From: Lachancea thermotolerans CBS 6340 | Lineage: Eukaryota > Ascomycota > Saccharomycetes > Saccharomycetales > Saccharomycetaceae | Direction of reading: 5' to 3' | Assembly (NCBI RefSeq): GCF_000142805.1 | Contig: NC_013078.1 | Location: forward strand, 620,001-684,000 | DNA: 64,000 nucleotides | Shown: positions 17,131 through 26,726 of the stretch, piece by piece | Layout of the letters: every line of letters begins with the position of its first letter | How positions within the stretch are numbered: the first letter of the stretch is position 1 | Position numbers and translations under genes: made by a program | Notes under the pieces: generated by a model | Databases searched by the model: none | What the model was told of the DNA's origin: nothing | What the model saw: only the letters and a program-made list of their open reading frames with translations

Positions 17131-19578
17131 CTATTGATTACGCCTTTTGGCAGCTTTCTCAGATAGCTCTAAGAATTCATTCCAGTTGTTTTGGCGTGTC
17201 ATTTCCTTGGAAGGTTCTTTGAACCCGGTTTTCTTCGCCATTTTCACATTGTCTTTAAGCGCCAAGATAACATTTTTATCGGAACCATACCTGAAATTAT
17301 CTTCCATAACCATAGAATTGTACCTTTTGATACGGTAAGACATTTTCTCCCCTTTGAGAACCTTTTTCAGAGACCACGTAATGGCGAAGGGTCCCGTTGA
17401 AGTAACTATAGTTTGTTCTTTTTGATTCAACCCTGTATTGAAATACGCTTTTGTAAACTTAATAGGCTGCTTAGCAGACGTCCTCATGTAAGCTGCAGTC
17501 TTGGGATGTATCTTGAGCACGAAAATGTTTGGCATCTCTTCTTTGGAGAAAGACTTTACAAAACCCACGCTGCCCGCATTCTTGCCCTCTTTTATTGTTA
17601 AGTCAATCAAAAGAAGGGATGAATCACAAGTAGCAAGTAACCATTTGCCATCCGCGGAGTTACAAATGTGATTGATAGGTTCCCCTAGGGCCGGGATTAA
17701 AGTCTTGGCGCGCAGTCCGATTTTATCGAAGAGTCGTATTTCACCCTTTTCGGAACCTACTGCGAGGAATCCCTCCTGCGTTGTACCCAAAGAGCTGAAC
17801 TTGTTGTTTGTGGCATAGTCCTTGTTCTGTTCGGTCACCAGCTTGTTGGCACCGCTTATCCTTGGATCTAATCTGAATACACTCTTGCCAGATACACCCA
17901 AGAACGTTTGTTCGTTAGTTAATTGATCAAATTTCTTTGAATGAGAATACTTCAAAACATCTTTACCGCCAGCGGACCATTCTTCCACCACTTTTCCACG
18001 CTCCAAATCCATTTTAAAAACTAAAGAAGGATTTTCTTTATCCTGAACTATCATAGCGCGATCCTCTGTATATAGCATAGGATTCTCTGGTTCGAAATTT
18101 CTCCCTTTCAAAGACGAGACATTGTTGATAGCGGTAACAAAGTTGACCTCGTTATTTTCGTCGTCAACTTTGAACACGCCAATTTTGTCACCACGCACAA
18201 CGAACGACCTGTCGTTTTTGTAGGACACGGTCAATGACTTATTTCCCGACAGTGTTGTGGAAGATCTATATTCTTCTTCTTTTTTGTCTTCATCGAAACT
18301 GTCAACATCACTCTGGATTTCGCGCTCTGCTTCTTCCTCCTCTTCCTCTTCATCGTTTTCATCGGATTCTTCAGAATCGGCCGAAGAGGAATCATCGTCG
18401 TCTTGCAAAAACAAGCTTAATTCCTTGTCAACATCTCTGTTAGCATTAGAGATGCACCTTTGTTCTTTTTCGCTAATTGCTGACCATTTTTGTTTGTTCA
18501 GTGCTTCCCAGAGACTTTTTGACCACTGCTGCTGGAATTCTGAGAAGGTTGCTTCGTCAGAAAACTTTAGCATATAAGAGAGAGTAATAGTTTCATAGGA
18601 ATAGTTGAAGATAAAGCAGAGTGTCTCCTCTTGGAAAAAGGGGTTCACTAATGGCGTCAAATCTACCCCCAACTCGAGAACTTTGCCATTAATTTGCAAC
18701 CAGTATTCGAACTTTCCGTGGTCTAATATTGACACGCCACAATCCGGGTCTTGGAGAGAAAATTGTTGCTGAGTTGGGTCGTAGACGAGAAGTGCGGCAT
18801 GTTCCCGTAACAAAGTTTTCGCGCTAGGGGGGTTTGGAACTTTGACGGATTGTTTGGGGTGTTTCGGAGAGCCGAAGTTATCCTTAGCATCCTCAAATTC
18901 TTGGCTATCAAACCCATCGTCGCTTTCGCTGGAACTATTTCCGAGATCCAACAAGCCCATTTTAGAGCCAAGTTGACTATCCTCATTATTCTCGTCATTC
19001 TCGTCTCCGTCTTCATCGGATATAGCTTCTTCGTCGTGCCTATGAGAGAACTCAAACTGCCTGAGGTTCTCTCTAGTCGCCGTGCTCGGTTGCTTCTTGA
19101 ACTTATGCTCGTACTCACACACATTAACAGTGTGTAAGAAATGGCCAACGTCTGTGAGTGGAATCTCAGAGTTAACGACAAATTGAAATTTCTCTCCAGC
19201 ATCGCCTTTAGTGTTCCTCCAAACAAACGCTACTTCTCCTTGCTCGCTCCAGCTTTTGCGGAAATGTAAGCTTTTGTCTAGGTTGAAGCTCCATTCCTCC
19301 TCCTTCTTAGACTGTCCGGAAAGAACGCTCAACCCATCATCTTCAAAATCCTCCCCGCCATCCCCTGAAGTAAGTTCTGTATCATCGACCTCTTTGCGTA
19401 CCACCAGCTCAAATCTGTGAGAGCCGCTTTCTCGAATAGCTAGAGTTGCATCGTTGTACAAGCATTCCAGGGTTGACTTTGGGGAGCTTTCAGGCCTAAG
19501 CAAAAAGAACTGACCGGCGGGTATCGAAACGAGTTCGGGCTTCGAACCAGAGTCCATAATCTTTTTGATGATGTTCAT
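17131..19578 (-). CDS. VID27: VID27, vacuole import and degradation family protein
   Basis: Cytosolic protein of the VID27 family; in S. cerevisiae it is linked to vacuolar import and degradation of fructose-1,6-bisphosphatase, but its mechanism is unknown. From the ATG at 19578 (MNIIKKIMDSGSKPELVSIP) it has 815 residues against 782 in S. cerevisiae. The frame extends 33 codons further upstream, but without an ATG. Order: N-terminal PH-like part, two acidic Ser/Asp/Glu linkers (about 180-240 and 415-455), then a C-terminal beta-propeller-like VID27 domain (about 460-790) with repeated LDPR, GSEKGEIRLFDK, and DGKWLLATCDSSLLLIDL segments. It ends in a basic tail. Confidence 0.95.
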   Translation of the reverse strand: MNIIKKIMDSGSKPELVSIPAGQFFLLRPESSPKSTLECLYNDATLAIRESGSHRFELVVRKEVDDTELTSGDGGEDFEDDGLSVLSGQSKKEEEWSFNLDKSLHFRKSWSEQGEVAFVWRNTKGDAGEKFQFVVNSEIPLTDVGHFLHTVNVCEYEHKFKKQPSTATRENLRQFEFSHRHDEEAISDEDGDENDENNEDSQLGSKMGLLDLGNSSSESDDGFDSQEFEDAKDNFGSPKHPKQSVKVPNPPSAKTLLREHAALLVYDPTQQQFSLQDPDCGVSILDHGKFEYWLQINGKVLELGVDLTPLVNPFFQEETLCFIFNYSYETITLSYMLKFSDEATFSEFQQQWSKSLWEALNKQKWSAISEKEQRCISNANRDVDKELSLFLQDDDDSSSADSEESDENDEEEEEEEAEREIQSDVDSFDEDKKEEEYRSSTTLSGNKSLTVSYKNDRSFVVRGDKIGVFKVDDENNEVNFVTAINNVSSLKGRNFEPENPMLYTEDRAMIVQDKENPSLVFKMDLERGKVVEEWSAGGKDVLKYSHSKKFDQLTNEQTFLGVSGKSVFRLDPRISGANKLVTEQNKDYATNNKFSSLGTTQEGFLAVGSEKGEIRLFDKIGLRAKTLIPALGEPINHICNSADGKWLLATCDSSLLLIDLTIKEGKNAGSVGFVKSFSKEEMPNIFVLKIHPKTAAYMRTSAKQPIKFTKAYFNTGLNQKEQTIVTSTGPFAITWSLKKVLKGEKMSYRIKRYNSMVMEDNFRYGSDKNVILALKDNVKMAKKTGFKEPSKEMTRQNNWNEFLELSEKAAKRRNQ

Positions 19579-19885
19579 CTTCCGAGGCTGGTTACCTATC
19601 GCTAGACCGAAGATTGGAAGTCGATGAGCTCTATCTTTATAATCAATTGCCTTAAACCGTACTAATAAATTAGCCACCCCATCTTTAGTACATAATGATC
19701 TAAACTCATCATTGGTAACAAGCTCATCGCGGTGCTTATACGTTTTGATAACTAATAGTAGTCAAGAATCGAGAAAGTTTTGAAGCTGAGAAGACACTAT
19801 AGGATTAATCTTTAGCCGAGTGCTATTAAAGCATAGCGACTTCCATCTGAGAGTTTTGCAAATTCTCTTTAAACTTCGCTAATCA

Positions 19886-20557
19886 ATGAAGCCGGTGTTG
19901 CAAGGAGCCCTGGCCTGGATATACGCGGGGTACAAGACAGCCTCAAGGGGGCACCTTCTACCATATACAAGACATCAAAAATTCCATTCAAGTAGTCTCA
20001 TTTCCGAACAAGCGAAACGAGCAAAGGATCTGATTAAACTGGTGAACTCAAGTTCGTTGTCTAACTCAGAGAGCCAATCGCTCGACTGGAGATCCGATTT
20101 GAAGGTTCCTGAGTGGAAAAGGCAAAAGCTGGCACTCAAAGACAAGTTCAAAGGCCAGCAATGGAATCCAAAAAAAAAGCTATCTCGTGAGCAGATGGAG
20201 AACGTTCGACTGCTGAAGCGCCATTTTCCGGAGACTAGCGCCACTGAACTTAGCGAGCGGTTCCAGGTATCTCCCGAGGTAATACGGCGAATTTTAAAAT
20301 CAAAGTGGCAACCGAATGAGGAAGAACAATTACAACTGCAAACACGTTGGAAAAGAAGAAGCGAACGCGTAAATGAAATACTTGGTTCGCCAGAGCATCA
20401 AAAACTGCCGCCCAAAAAGTTAGTTCTCGGATCTGGTCGCACTGATACTGATCTTCAAGTGAAAAGCGTCAGAAGGACAGCTGTGAAAGCTGGCAGAAAC
20501 TCATCAAGTCCTAAAGGCAAGCAAAAGCTAAATCTTCTTTCGAAGTTGATAAGCTAA
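19886..20557 (+). CDS. RRG9: RRG9, mitochondrial genome maintenance protein
   Basis: Mitochondrial protein required for respiratory growth and mtDNA stability. It has 223 residues (S. cerevisiae 214). A basic, Ser-rich presequence covers about the first 35 residues; then comes the conserved WKRQKLALKDKF segment and a putative helix-turn-helix (ATELSERFQVSPEVIRRILKSKW, about 118-140), the core of the Neugrin/Rrg9 family, followed by a basic tail. It is divergent from VID27 and convergent with PEX17, matching YNL212W-YNL213C-YNL214W. Confidence 0.93.
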   Translation: MKPVLQGALAWIYAGYKTASRGHLLPYTRHQKFHSSSLISEQAKRAKDLIKLVNSSSLSNSESQSLDWRSDLKVPEWKRQKLALKDKFKGQQWNPKKKLSREQMENVRLLKRHFPETSATELSERFQVSPEVIRRILKSKWQPNEEEQLQLQTRWKRRSERVNEILGSPEHQKLPPKKLVLGSGRTDTDLQVKSVRRTAVKAGRNSSSPKGKQKLNLLSKLIS

Positions 20558-20618
20558 CTCTGTATATATTGATAAACTAATAAACGTCACCAAGAGCTGC
20601 AGTGCAGCATACTTGTAA

Positions 20619-21242
20619 CTAACGCACTCTTCCGTTAATAACCCAGCCCTTCATATCCCTGATCGCCTGAACACTATTCTTGTGGTTCCTGAATGTCTCG
20701 TCGCGCGTATCAAGACTTGAGATGTATGCGCTTAAGGATTGCGCTTGGAACTTCAAGGGTGTGATCCGGCCCGAAGCATTGTTGTCGTTTTTTCCCTCGT
20801 TAGCTCTGCTTAACATTTCTCGAGCATACCGAAGTCTCGCGATGATTTTAGTCCATTCGGTGGCTTTCTCCTCTACGCCGCTTGATTCAAGCAATTCTTC
20901 AGTTTGCGTGCACCTTTCGATTGTAGAAACGCAGCTCTCGGGATCTACCTTTTCATTGAATCCTATCGCACTGATAGATGTTGATTTCAGTCGCTGTTCT
21001 AGCAAGCTCACGAACTTTCTAACCCGAATAAGCATATCCGCGCTCAGCTGCAGTCGTTGGTTGAACTGTGAGCGAAGAAGAGGCTCAATAATTGAGACTA
21101 TGATAACGTAAACCAACGACACTACAACGCCTGCATTGTAGAAAACTCTCTGTACAAAATCCACAGTGTTGTTCTTCTTGGCCCTCTCGCGTATGGTGGC
21201 TTCGCTTGGCCACTCAATGCCGCTGTAACCTTTGTGGTTCAT
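20619..21242 (-). CDS. PEX17: PEX17, peroxisomal docking-complex peroxin
   Basis: Component of the Pex13-Pex14-Pex17 docking complex for import of PTS1 and PTS2 cargo into peroxisomes, found in yeasts only. It has 207 residues (S. cerevisiae 199). One membrane segment lies at about 36-56 (FYNAGVVVSLVYVIIVSII), followed by coiled-coil helices. The start is the ATG at 21242. Sequence conservation is low throughout the family, so the call leans on the length, the single helix near the N-terminus, and its place beside RRG9. Confidence 0.88.
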   Translation of the reverse strand: MNHKGYSGIEWPSEATIRERAKKNNTVDFVQRVFYNAGVVVSLVYVIIVSIIEPLLRSQFNQRLQLSADMLIRVRKFVSLLEQRLKSTSISAIGFNEKVDPESCVSTIERCTQTEELLESSGVEEKATEWTKIIARLRYAREMLSRANEGKNDNNASGRITPLKFQAQSLSAYISSLDTRDETFRNHKNSVQAIRDMKGWVINGRVR

Positions 21243-21582
21243 TGTTCAGGGTCTACTTTTGAAGCTGTTTTCGAATTAAATTACAAATGATAATCCATTC
21301 CGACAACTTTAAATTATTCAAAATGATCGATTTCACGAGATAGAACCGAAGCTGCTACCCAATTTCAGCTAGTTTGCCAATAGTCAGTACGCGCAGGGCT
21401 AGTAACCTCAACTGCTATTCTTAAATATAGTTACAAAAATTACACCTAACCTATAATATTTAACAAATGGTAAAAGCGTAGTGGGAACAATGTTCCTTGA
21501 AACTGTACAACAAAGCTTCCAATTCTGGAATGCTTGTGCCAACTTAAGTTTGAACTGAATTTCCTGTGCTTTTTTGAAAGCC
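21243..21582. other. Intergenic, PEX17 promoter and MFG1 3' region
   Basis: About 340 AT-rich bases between two tandem minus-strand genes. No conserved reading frame or RNA gene is visible. Confidence 0.4.
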
Positions 21583-23160
21583 CTAAATTTGACCGAATCC
21601 CTGCAAACCTCTGTCCCCCGTACTAAGGGGAGAAAGATCGCTTTGTCGCCTCTTCTTGGGGCGAGGCTTGCTTGAATTAGGAACCTTAGGTCGAGGGTTC
21701 GAAGGAGTCGCTGCTGGGGAAGACGAGTTACCGTATTTGAATGGCGCCCCAGGTGCCATACTTGACGCCTTCTCTGCCTGAGATGACGCCACGAATGATT
21801 CTAAACTGGTGAGAGGACTCTGGAGATTGTGCACTTTCTGATAAACTTTCAAGTTTTTGAGATATGATATAGCATCGCTGACTTGCAAGGCGCGCATGAA
21901 ACTTTCCTGGATGCCAAAACTTGATATGTTATGGAACACACCAAATTGGGAACGCAGTTTAGTTATGGCTGAAAAATTATCTGGAACTTTTGGGTCTTGG
22001 TTTCGGGCGGGTTCTTGGTTTTTAGGGTCCTCGGTGCTCTCCGGCTTTTTCCGCGAATTACTGAGATCCTTAAAGATTTCATGGCATACAGGTTCCGAGC
22101 TTATGAGCCTCTCCAATGAGCTCCATTCAATACCGGGAACAAAGCTGTAGCTAGAAATTTCGACCCATTCTATTTTCAGATTCGAGTCAAAGATGCCTTT
22201 CACTTGAGAAAAGTTTGTCATATAACTGCCGTCAGGATAGTAAAACGTGGTGGTACACCGAGGACAATCAAAGAAGATGGTGCCGTTGCTCAAGACCTGG
22301 GCTCTCAACTGCTGCGGGATCATTTCCAAACGCACTATGCCAACGGAACCCAAAGAATTGCATATGAGCGGGATTATAGGTGTTGTAAACTCAAACTGAC
22401 GAGTCTCTTCGCCACCTTGAGTGGAGTAACGTAGTATACCATACGGTGTAAATAAATCATTCGTAAAACGCTGCCAGTACCCGAAGTCGTCAACTCTGTC
22501 CGTAGAAACATTTACCAGGTTTATAATCTCATGTAATCGTAGTATAGCCATGTTTGACAGATATTTGCGGATGGGGTACGGTATCATGTTGCTTGCTATG
22601 TGCCGCTTGCTTACCGGCTGGTAAGCACTAGCCACCGGATAAAACTGGTTAGAAGGCATAGCTCCAACTTGCGGCGACGCGGGCGTCAATCCTGGACCCG
22701 AAATGTGGTTGGCGGTAGATGCTGTTGCAGAGACGGGACCAGCGCTCCTTGTAGCGCCCGGCATTTGCGCAGCTCCAGATACGGGCGCACCAACATGCAT
22801 GTTCATAGGAGGAGCGGATGCCGGCCCTGTAGGCGTGGGCATGGACGTGGCGAAAGGTGACGGAATGGCGGATGTCGAATTCGAAAGGTCGTTGGATTGG
22901 GACTGCGGCTGGACCTGCTGCTGTTGCTTTCGGGGCTGGGGAACTGAGATTTGTGCCCCTGAGTACTGAACGTGGCCTTGGCGGGCCGTTGGGTGCAGGC
23001 CGAGTTCCGGCTGCTGTTGTCCCATGTGGGCATTCACTTGCGGACCCATCATCATCTGGCCCATATTGACACCGGGGGTGAAATTGGGCACCTGCTTCCT
23101 CAGTGGCGCTTGGTAACCATACATATGCTGAGAACCCTGGTGCGGTTGTTGCGAATTCAT
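21583..23160 (-). CDS. MFG1: MFG1, filamentous-growth transcription regulator
   Basis: Transcriptional regulator that in S. cerevisiae works with Flo8 and Mss11 to control filamentous and invasive growth. It has 525 residues (S. cerevisiae YDL233W about 458). The first 190 residues are low-complexity Gln/Pro/Ser/Ala-rich. A LIM-domain-binding (LDB1/adhesion-regulating) domain spans about 190-345 (IRKYLSNMAILRLHEIINLV, FFDCPRCTTTFYYPDGS). The C-terminus is basic with KPRPKKRRQS, a likely nuclear localisation signal. It lies between PEX17 and IES2, adding a chromosome IV gene to the chromosome XIV run. Confidence 0.9.
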   Translation of the reverse strand: MNSQQPHQGSQHMYGYQAPLRKQVPNFTPGVNMGQMMMGPQVNAHMGQQQPELGLHPTARQGHVQYSGAQISVPQPRKQQQQVQPQSQSNDLSNSTSAIPSPFATSMPTPTGPASAPPMNMHVGAPVSGAAQMPGATRSAGPVSATASTANHISGPGLTPASPQVGAMPSNQFYPVASAYQPVSKRHIASNMIPYPIRKYLSNMAILRLHEIINLVNVSTDRVDDFGYWQRFTNDLFTPYGILRYSTQGGEETRQFEFTTPIIPLICNSLGSVGIVRLEMIPQQLRAQVLSNGTIFFDCPRCTTTFYYPDGSYMTNFSQVKGIFDSNLKIEWVEISSYSFVPGIEWSSLERLISSEPVCHEIFKDLSNSRKKPESTEDPKNQEPARNQDPKVPDNFSAITKLRSQFGVFHNISSFGIQESFMRALQVSDAISYLKNLKVYQKVHNLQSPLTSLESFVASSQAEKASSMAPGAPFKYGNSSSPAATPSNPRPKVPNSSKPRPKKRRQSDLSPLSTGDRGLQGFGQI

Positions 23161-23481
23161 ATTTTATATATTGTGCATGCAAAGGCCTTAAAGGTCCGTA
23201 AAGCGGTTAAGGGCAGAACGACAACCGTTTGGACCCGTTCAACGTATACTGGCAAACAACTGCACCGTTAAACCTTTGGGATCTCACTGCGATAGAGCTC
23301 GAAACCTGGTTGTCCGGTAGCCTTGAGCAGTTCGGAGAATTTGATGAAAATCATTTCTCCAGGTTCTACATACCATTTGAAAAATCTTACAAAACATGGG
23401 TTTAAGAAAGTAGTATACATGATAAAGCAAAATTGATATGTAAAGACTGTGCCGCATCAAAAATCCAGTATTTTGACGGTT
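23161..23481. other. Intergenic, MFG1 promoter and IES2 3' region
   Basis: About 320 bases; AT-rich near IES2. Nothing recognisable beyond promoter and 3' untranslated sequence. Confidence 0.4.
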
Positions 23482-24171
23482 TCAGTACGTAGCGTAAATG
23501 TCTACATCTTTTTTCCGCAGCGTTCTAACCAACCCTTGAGCATTATAGGCCCTCCTGGGCTTGACGTAGTTGGCGGCGTCGTTTTCTTGCTCCTGGGCTG
23601 CTGGCATCGCAGCTCTGGATTTGCCGGCACGCCTGCGAAGCAGCTTGTTGATTGTGTCTTGCTTCTCTTCCTCAAGCTTTTTTTCGCTGAGGTTCTTGCG
23701 CTTGCGAGCATTTTCTGCTCTGCGCAGCTGCAGCTCCTGGTCGGTGAGTTTAGAGCTCCGCCGGGAGGTATTGTCCATAAGCTCCGAGATCATCTTATTG
23801 CGGCTATTAAGCTTTTGTTGGGAAGCGCTGCTTGTGTCATCATCATCGTCGTCATCGTCGTCCAGGTTCTGTAAATCAATAGCACCGTTGCGACGGGCCC
23901 GCTTAGCGGGGCTCGATCCTGGCTCCTCAAATTCGTCCGTGGGCGCCCGCTTTCTATTAGAAGCACGCGGCTCATTCGTAGCCGCTCGACGCGAGGACCT
24001 GCTGCCGCTTTTGGATCGTTGGCCCGTCTCCTCGTCTTCTTCGTAGTCGTCGGGTGTGTACTGATATTCGTCATCTTCTGGCTCGGAGCCTATCAGCTCT
24101 TCTTCCGCAACCTCGGGTGTCTCTTCATAGATTTCGTCCTCTGACCCGACTGATGATAGGTCGCTATCCAT
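23482..24171 (-). CDS. IES2: IES2, INO80 chromatin-remodelling complex subunit
   Basis: Subunit of the INO80 nucleosome remodeller that links to the Rvb1-Rvb2 ring and helps couple ATP hydrolysis to nucleosome sliding. It has 229 residues, clearly shorter than S. cerevisiae Ies2 (320); the missing length lies in the disordered N-terminal part. The N-terminal two-thirds is acidic with a run of nine Asp (DNA 23838-23863 region). The conserved PAPA-1-like core RRAENARKRKNLSEKKLEEE...INKLLRRRAGK lies at about 148-185, and the C-terminus ends in a conserved VRTLRKKDVDIYATY-type block. Confidence 0.92.
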   Translation of the reverse strand: MDSDLSSVGSEDEIYEETPEVAEEELIGSEPEDDEYQYTPDDYEEDEETGQRSKSGSRSSRRAATNEPRASNRKRAPTDEFEEPGSSPAKRARRNGAIDLQNLDDDDDDDDDTSSASQQKLNSRNKMISELMDNTSRRSSKLTDQELQLRRAENARKRKNLSEKKLEEEKQDTINKLLRRRAGKSRAAMPAAQEQENDAANYVKPRRAYNAQGLVRTLRKKDVDIYATY

Positions 24172-24342
24172 TGTCGCTAGTGCGCCGTCTATCGCCTATC
24201 AATTATTTTTTGGTGGTAAGTGATACACATCGCTATATGAACTATGAACTAATGTCACCTTTAATTTTAGAGGAGATATCCCCCAAAGAAATATTCTTCT
24301 GAGCACACGAAACACTACCTCCAAAGCGTAAAGTGTTTCAAG

Positions 24343-26580
24343 ATGTCAACGGAGCTGCTATTTTGCAAGTCGAAGGTGTACGTGCACTGTAGCAAGAAGG
24401 CCGAGGACAACATTGCTGGATTCTTGCTGATTACGAGGGACGCACAGCAACCATCCCTTGAAGCCACTTTGTCATGGATTCCAGAGAGAGAGCTAAGCAA
24501 ACTACAGCTGAATGAGCTCAACCGAGCTGATGGGAATACAGCAAAGCTAGCAAAGATCAAGAAAGAATTAATATTGCAGGCGCAGTATGCCGCATGGGCG
24601 TTTTGCATTAAAATTAACAGCATTTATTCGATTCAGTTCCGCGCACCAAGCCCTAGCGGTTGGTGGTATGGTTCGATTGCTATCAACTCAAAAAACTCGC
24701 ATGACCAAGGATCAATTCCCATACTGTTCTTTCATGATAAGGAGTGTGCGTCCACCCAGGCGAAGCAGAAGGCGTTGAACAAATCTTTTGATCCGTTTTC
24801 AGGAACAGACGTTTATTGGGGCGCAAGCGACTTCCGAGATGCAATAATGCAGCTTGTCGACTTCAAACAGACGCTTGTGGACCCCACGGTGTGGCTTGTT
24901 AACGCAACATTAGACGATCTCAGGAATTTTTCACCACAAGACAAGAAAGTTGAGGCCGAAGCCAGCACAAAAGACTCCACCTCACCCAAATTCTGGGATA
25001 TGCTAGATCAAGCCAGATGGAACGTCATGTCCAAATTTGCTGACTTTACTTCGAAGTCTACTAACAAGGTGGTCAATATTTGGAGTCAGCACCCTTTGGT
25101 ACAGTTTGTCGATAAGCACAACAACAACCCTTATGTCAAAAAGATTATGACCAATCCCAAGGTTCAGGAAATTCAAGATGATTTCGACTCTGCAAGGATT
25201 TACCTTGCAAAGTGGGCATTAGGAGTAAAGGAGCAAGCAGAGAAATATCAAACGGCAAACGGCCTCGATGACACCTACCGGCGCCTTCTTTTCAATGAGC
25301 TAGGAAGCGATGGCGAGGATGTCAAGTTAACTGATGAAGAGCTCAATATAGCCATGCAGAGGTCCCATCCTCTAACGAGACAAAAATGGGACTCTTTCTT
25401 TGACTCAGAAGGGCGGCTGCTCATGACTGTGCAAGAGGTTAAAGACTACATCTTTCATGGAGGTGTTGCAGACATGGAGCTAAGAAAGGATGTGTGGCTC
25501 TTTCTATTAGAAGTTTATCCTTGGGACTCTTCTTTGGAAGAAAGGCAGGTGTTAACTCAAACATTGAGGGAGAGCTACCGTGCAAATTACAAAAGTAAAT
25601 GGGAGTACCGCCAACCGCATTCAGATGAAGACGAAGAATCTTACTGGCACGATCAAGTTCTTCGTGTTGAAAAAGACGTCAAACGTAATGATAGGGATTT
25701 GTCCCTGTACAAGTACAACACCGAAACGGGTGAAGCCCCTGCCTCGCCCCAGCAAGACTTCGATCAAGGAGCCGAACAAGTTGATAGCGATGTTTGGACA
25801 GTGAAGAACCCTCATCTTCAAAGTCTCCGCAGTATCCTCCTGAGTTACAACATCTACAATAATGACTTAGGGTATGTGCAAGGAATGTGCGACTTGTTGT
25901 CGCCAATTTATTACATTCTTCAGGATGAAGAACTATCATTTTGGGCGTTTGTAAACTTTATGCGCCGTATGGAAAGGAACTTCCTTAGAGATCAGTCTGG
26001 CATCCGCGACCAAATGATGGCTCTGACTGACTTGTGCCAACTAATGCTTCCAAAGATGAGTGCACATCTTGCAAAGTGTGATTCCTCTAACTTGTTTTTC
26101 TGCTTCCGCATGCTTATCGTCTGGTTTAAGCGTGAGTTTGAATTTGAAGACGTTTGCAGCATATGGGAAGTGTTTCTCACAGATTTCTACTCCTCACAGT
26201 TTCAGCTTTTCTTCATGCTCGCTGTGCTCCAAAAAAACAGCGCTCCTGTTATGAACAATCTTGATCAATTCGATCAGGTTTTGAAGTTCTTCAATGAGTT
26301 GAAAGGAACCATGGATTGGAGTGATTTGATGATCCGGAGTGAGCTTCTGTTTGTTAAGTTCAAGAAAATCATGGATACGCTTGAAAGGCGAGCAGAACTG
26401 GCGGAATACACTCTTTTGACAAGCGATGGGAGTGTCATCAACGAAAGCTCAGCTGCGGCTAGTGAACAAAATGCTTTGGCAACTCAAACTTCACTGATCA
26501 CCGAAAATCTGAAACAGTTGATGTCTAAGAAAATAGTCATCAAGAGAGAGCCGGCTAGGAATAAGCACTCAATTAGGTAG
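24343..26580 (+). CDS. GYP7: GYP7, Rab GTPase-activating protein for Ypt7
   Basis: TBC-domain GAP that stimulates GTP hydrolysis by Ypt7 on vacuoles and endosomes. It has 745 residues (S. cerevisiae 746). The N-terminal third is a PH-like region. The TBC domain spans about 370-640, with the catalytic arginine R381 in ELRKDVW and the glutamine Q513 in YVQGMCDL, the dual-finger pair. The start is the ATG at 24343. It shares a 171-base bidirectional promoter with IES2 and converges on RAP1. Confidence 0.96.
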   Translation: MSTELLFCKSKVYVHCSKKAEDNIAGFLLITRDAQQPSLEATLSWIPERELSKLQLNELNRADGNTAKLAKIKKELILQAQYAAWAFCIKINSIYSIQFRAPSPSGWWYGSIAINSKNSHDQGSIPILFFHDKECASTQAKQKALNKSFDPFSGTDVYWGASDFRDAIMQLVDFKQTLVDPTVWLVNATLDDLRNFSPQDKKVEAEASTKDSTSPKFWDMLDQARWNVMSKFADFTSKSTNKVVNIWSQHPLVQFVDKHNNNPYVKKIMTNPKVQEIQDDFDSARIYLAKWALGVKEQAEKYQTANGLDDTYRRLLFNELGSDGEDVKLTDEELNIAMQRSHPLTRQKWDSFFDSEGRLLMTVQEVKDYIFHGGVADMELRKDVWLFLLEVYPWDSSLEERQVLTQTLRESYRANYKSKWEYRQPHSDEDEESYWHDQVLRVEKDVKRNDRDLSLYKYNTETGEAPASPQQDFDQGAEQVDSDVWTVKNPHLQSLRSILLSYNIYNNDLGYVQGMCDLLSPIYYILQDEELSFWAFVNFMRRMERNFLRDQSGIRDQMMALTDLCQLMLPKMSAHLAKCDSSNLFFCFRMLIVWFKREFEFEDVCSIWEVFLTDFYSSQFQLFFMLAVLQKNSAPVMNNLDQFDQVLKFFNELKGTMDWSDLMIRSELLFVKFKKIMDTLERRAELAEYTLLTSDGSVINESSAAASEQNALATQTSLITENLKQLMSKKIVIKREPARNKHSIR

Positions 26581-26726
26581 CCTTTAGATGAGGACATCAT
26601 TCAAGCTGGGATTTATGAGGTTTTAGGTCGGTGGAGGGATTGTGTTCGTGAAATAGGTATATACGCGTAACCAATAAATTTGCACAATGCGGTGATTTGT
26701 GATTTACTCACTTCTTAAAATAAAAA

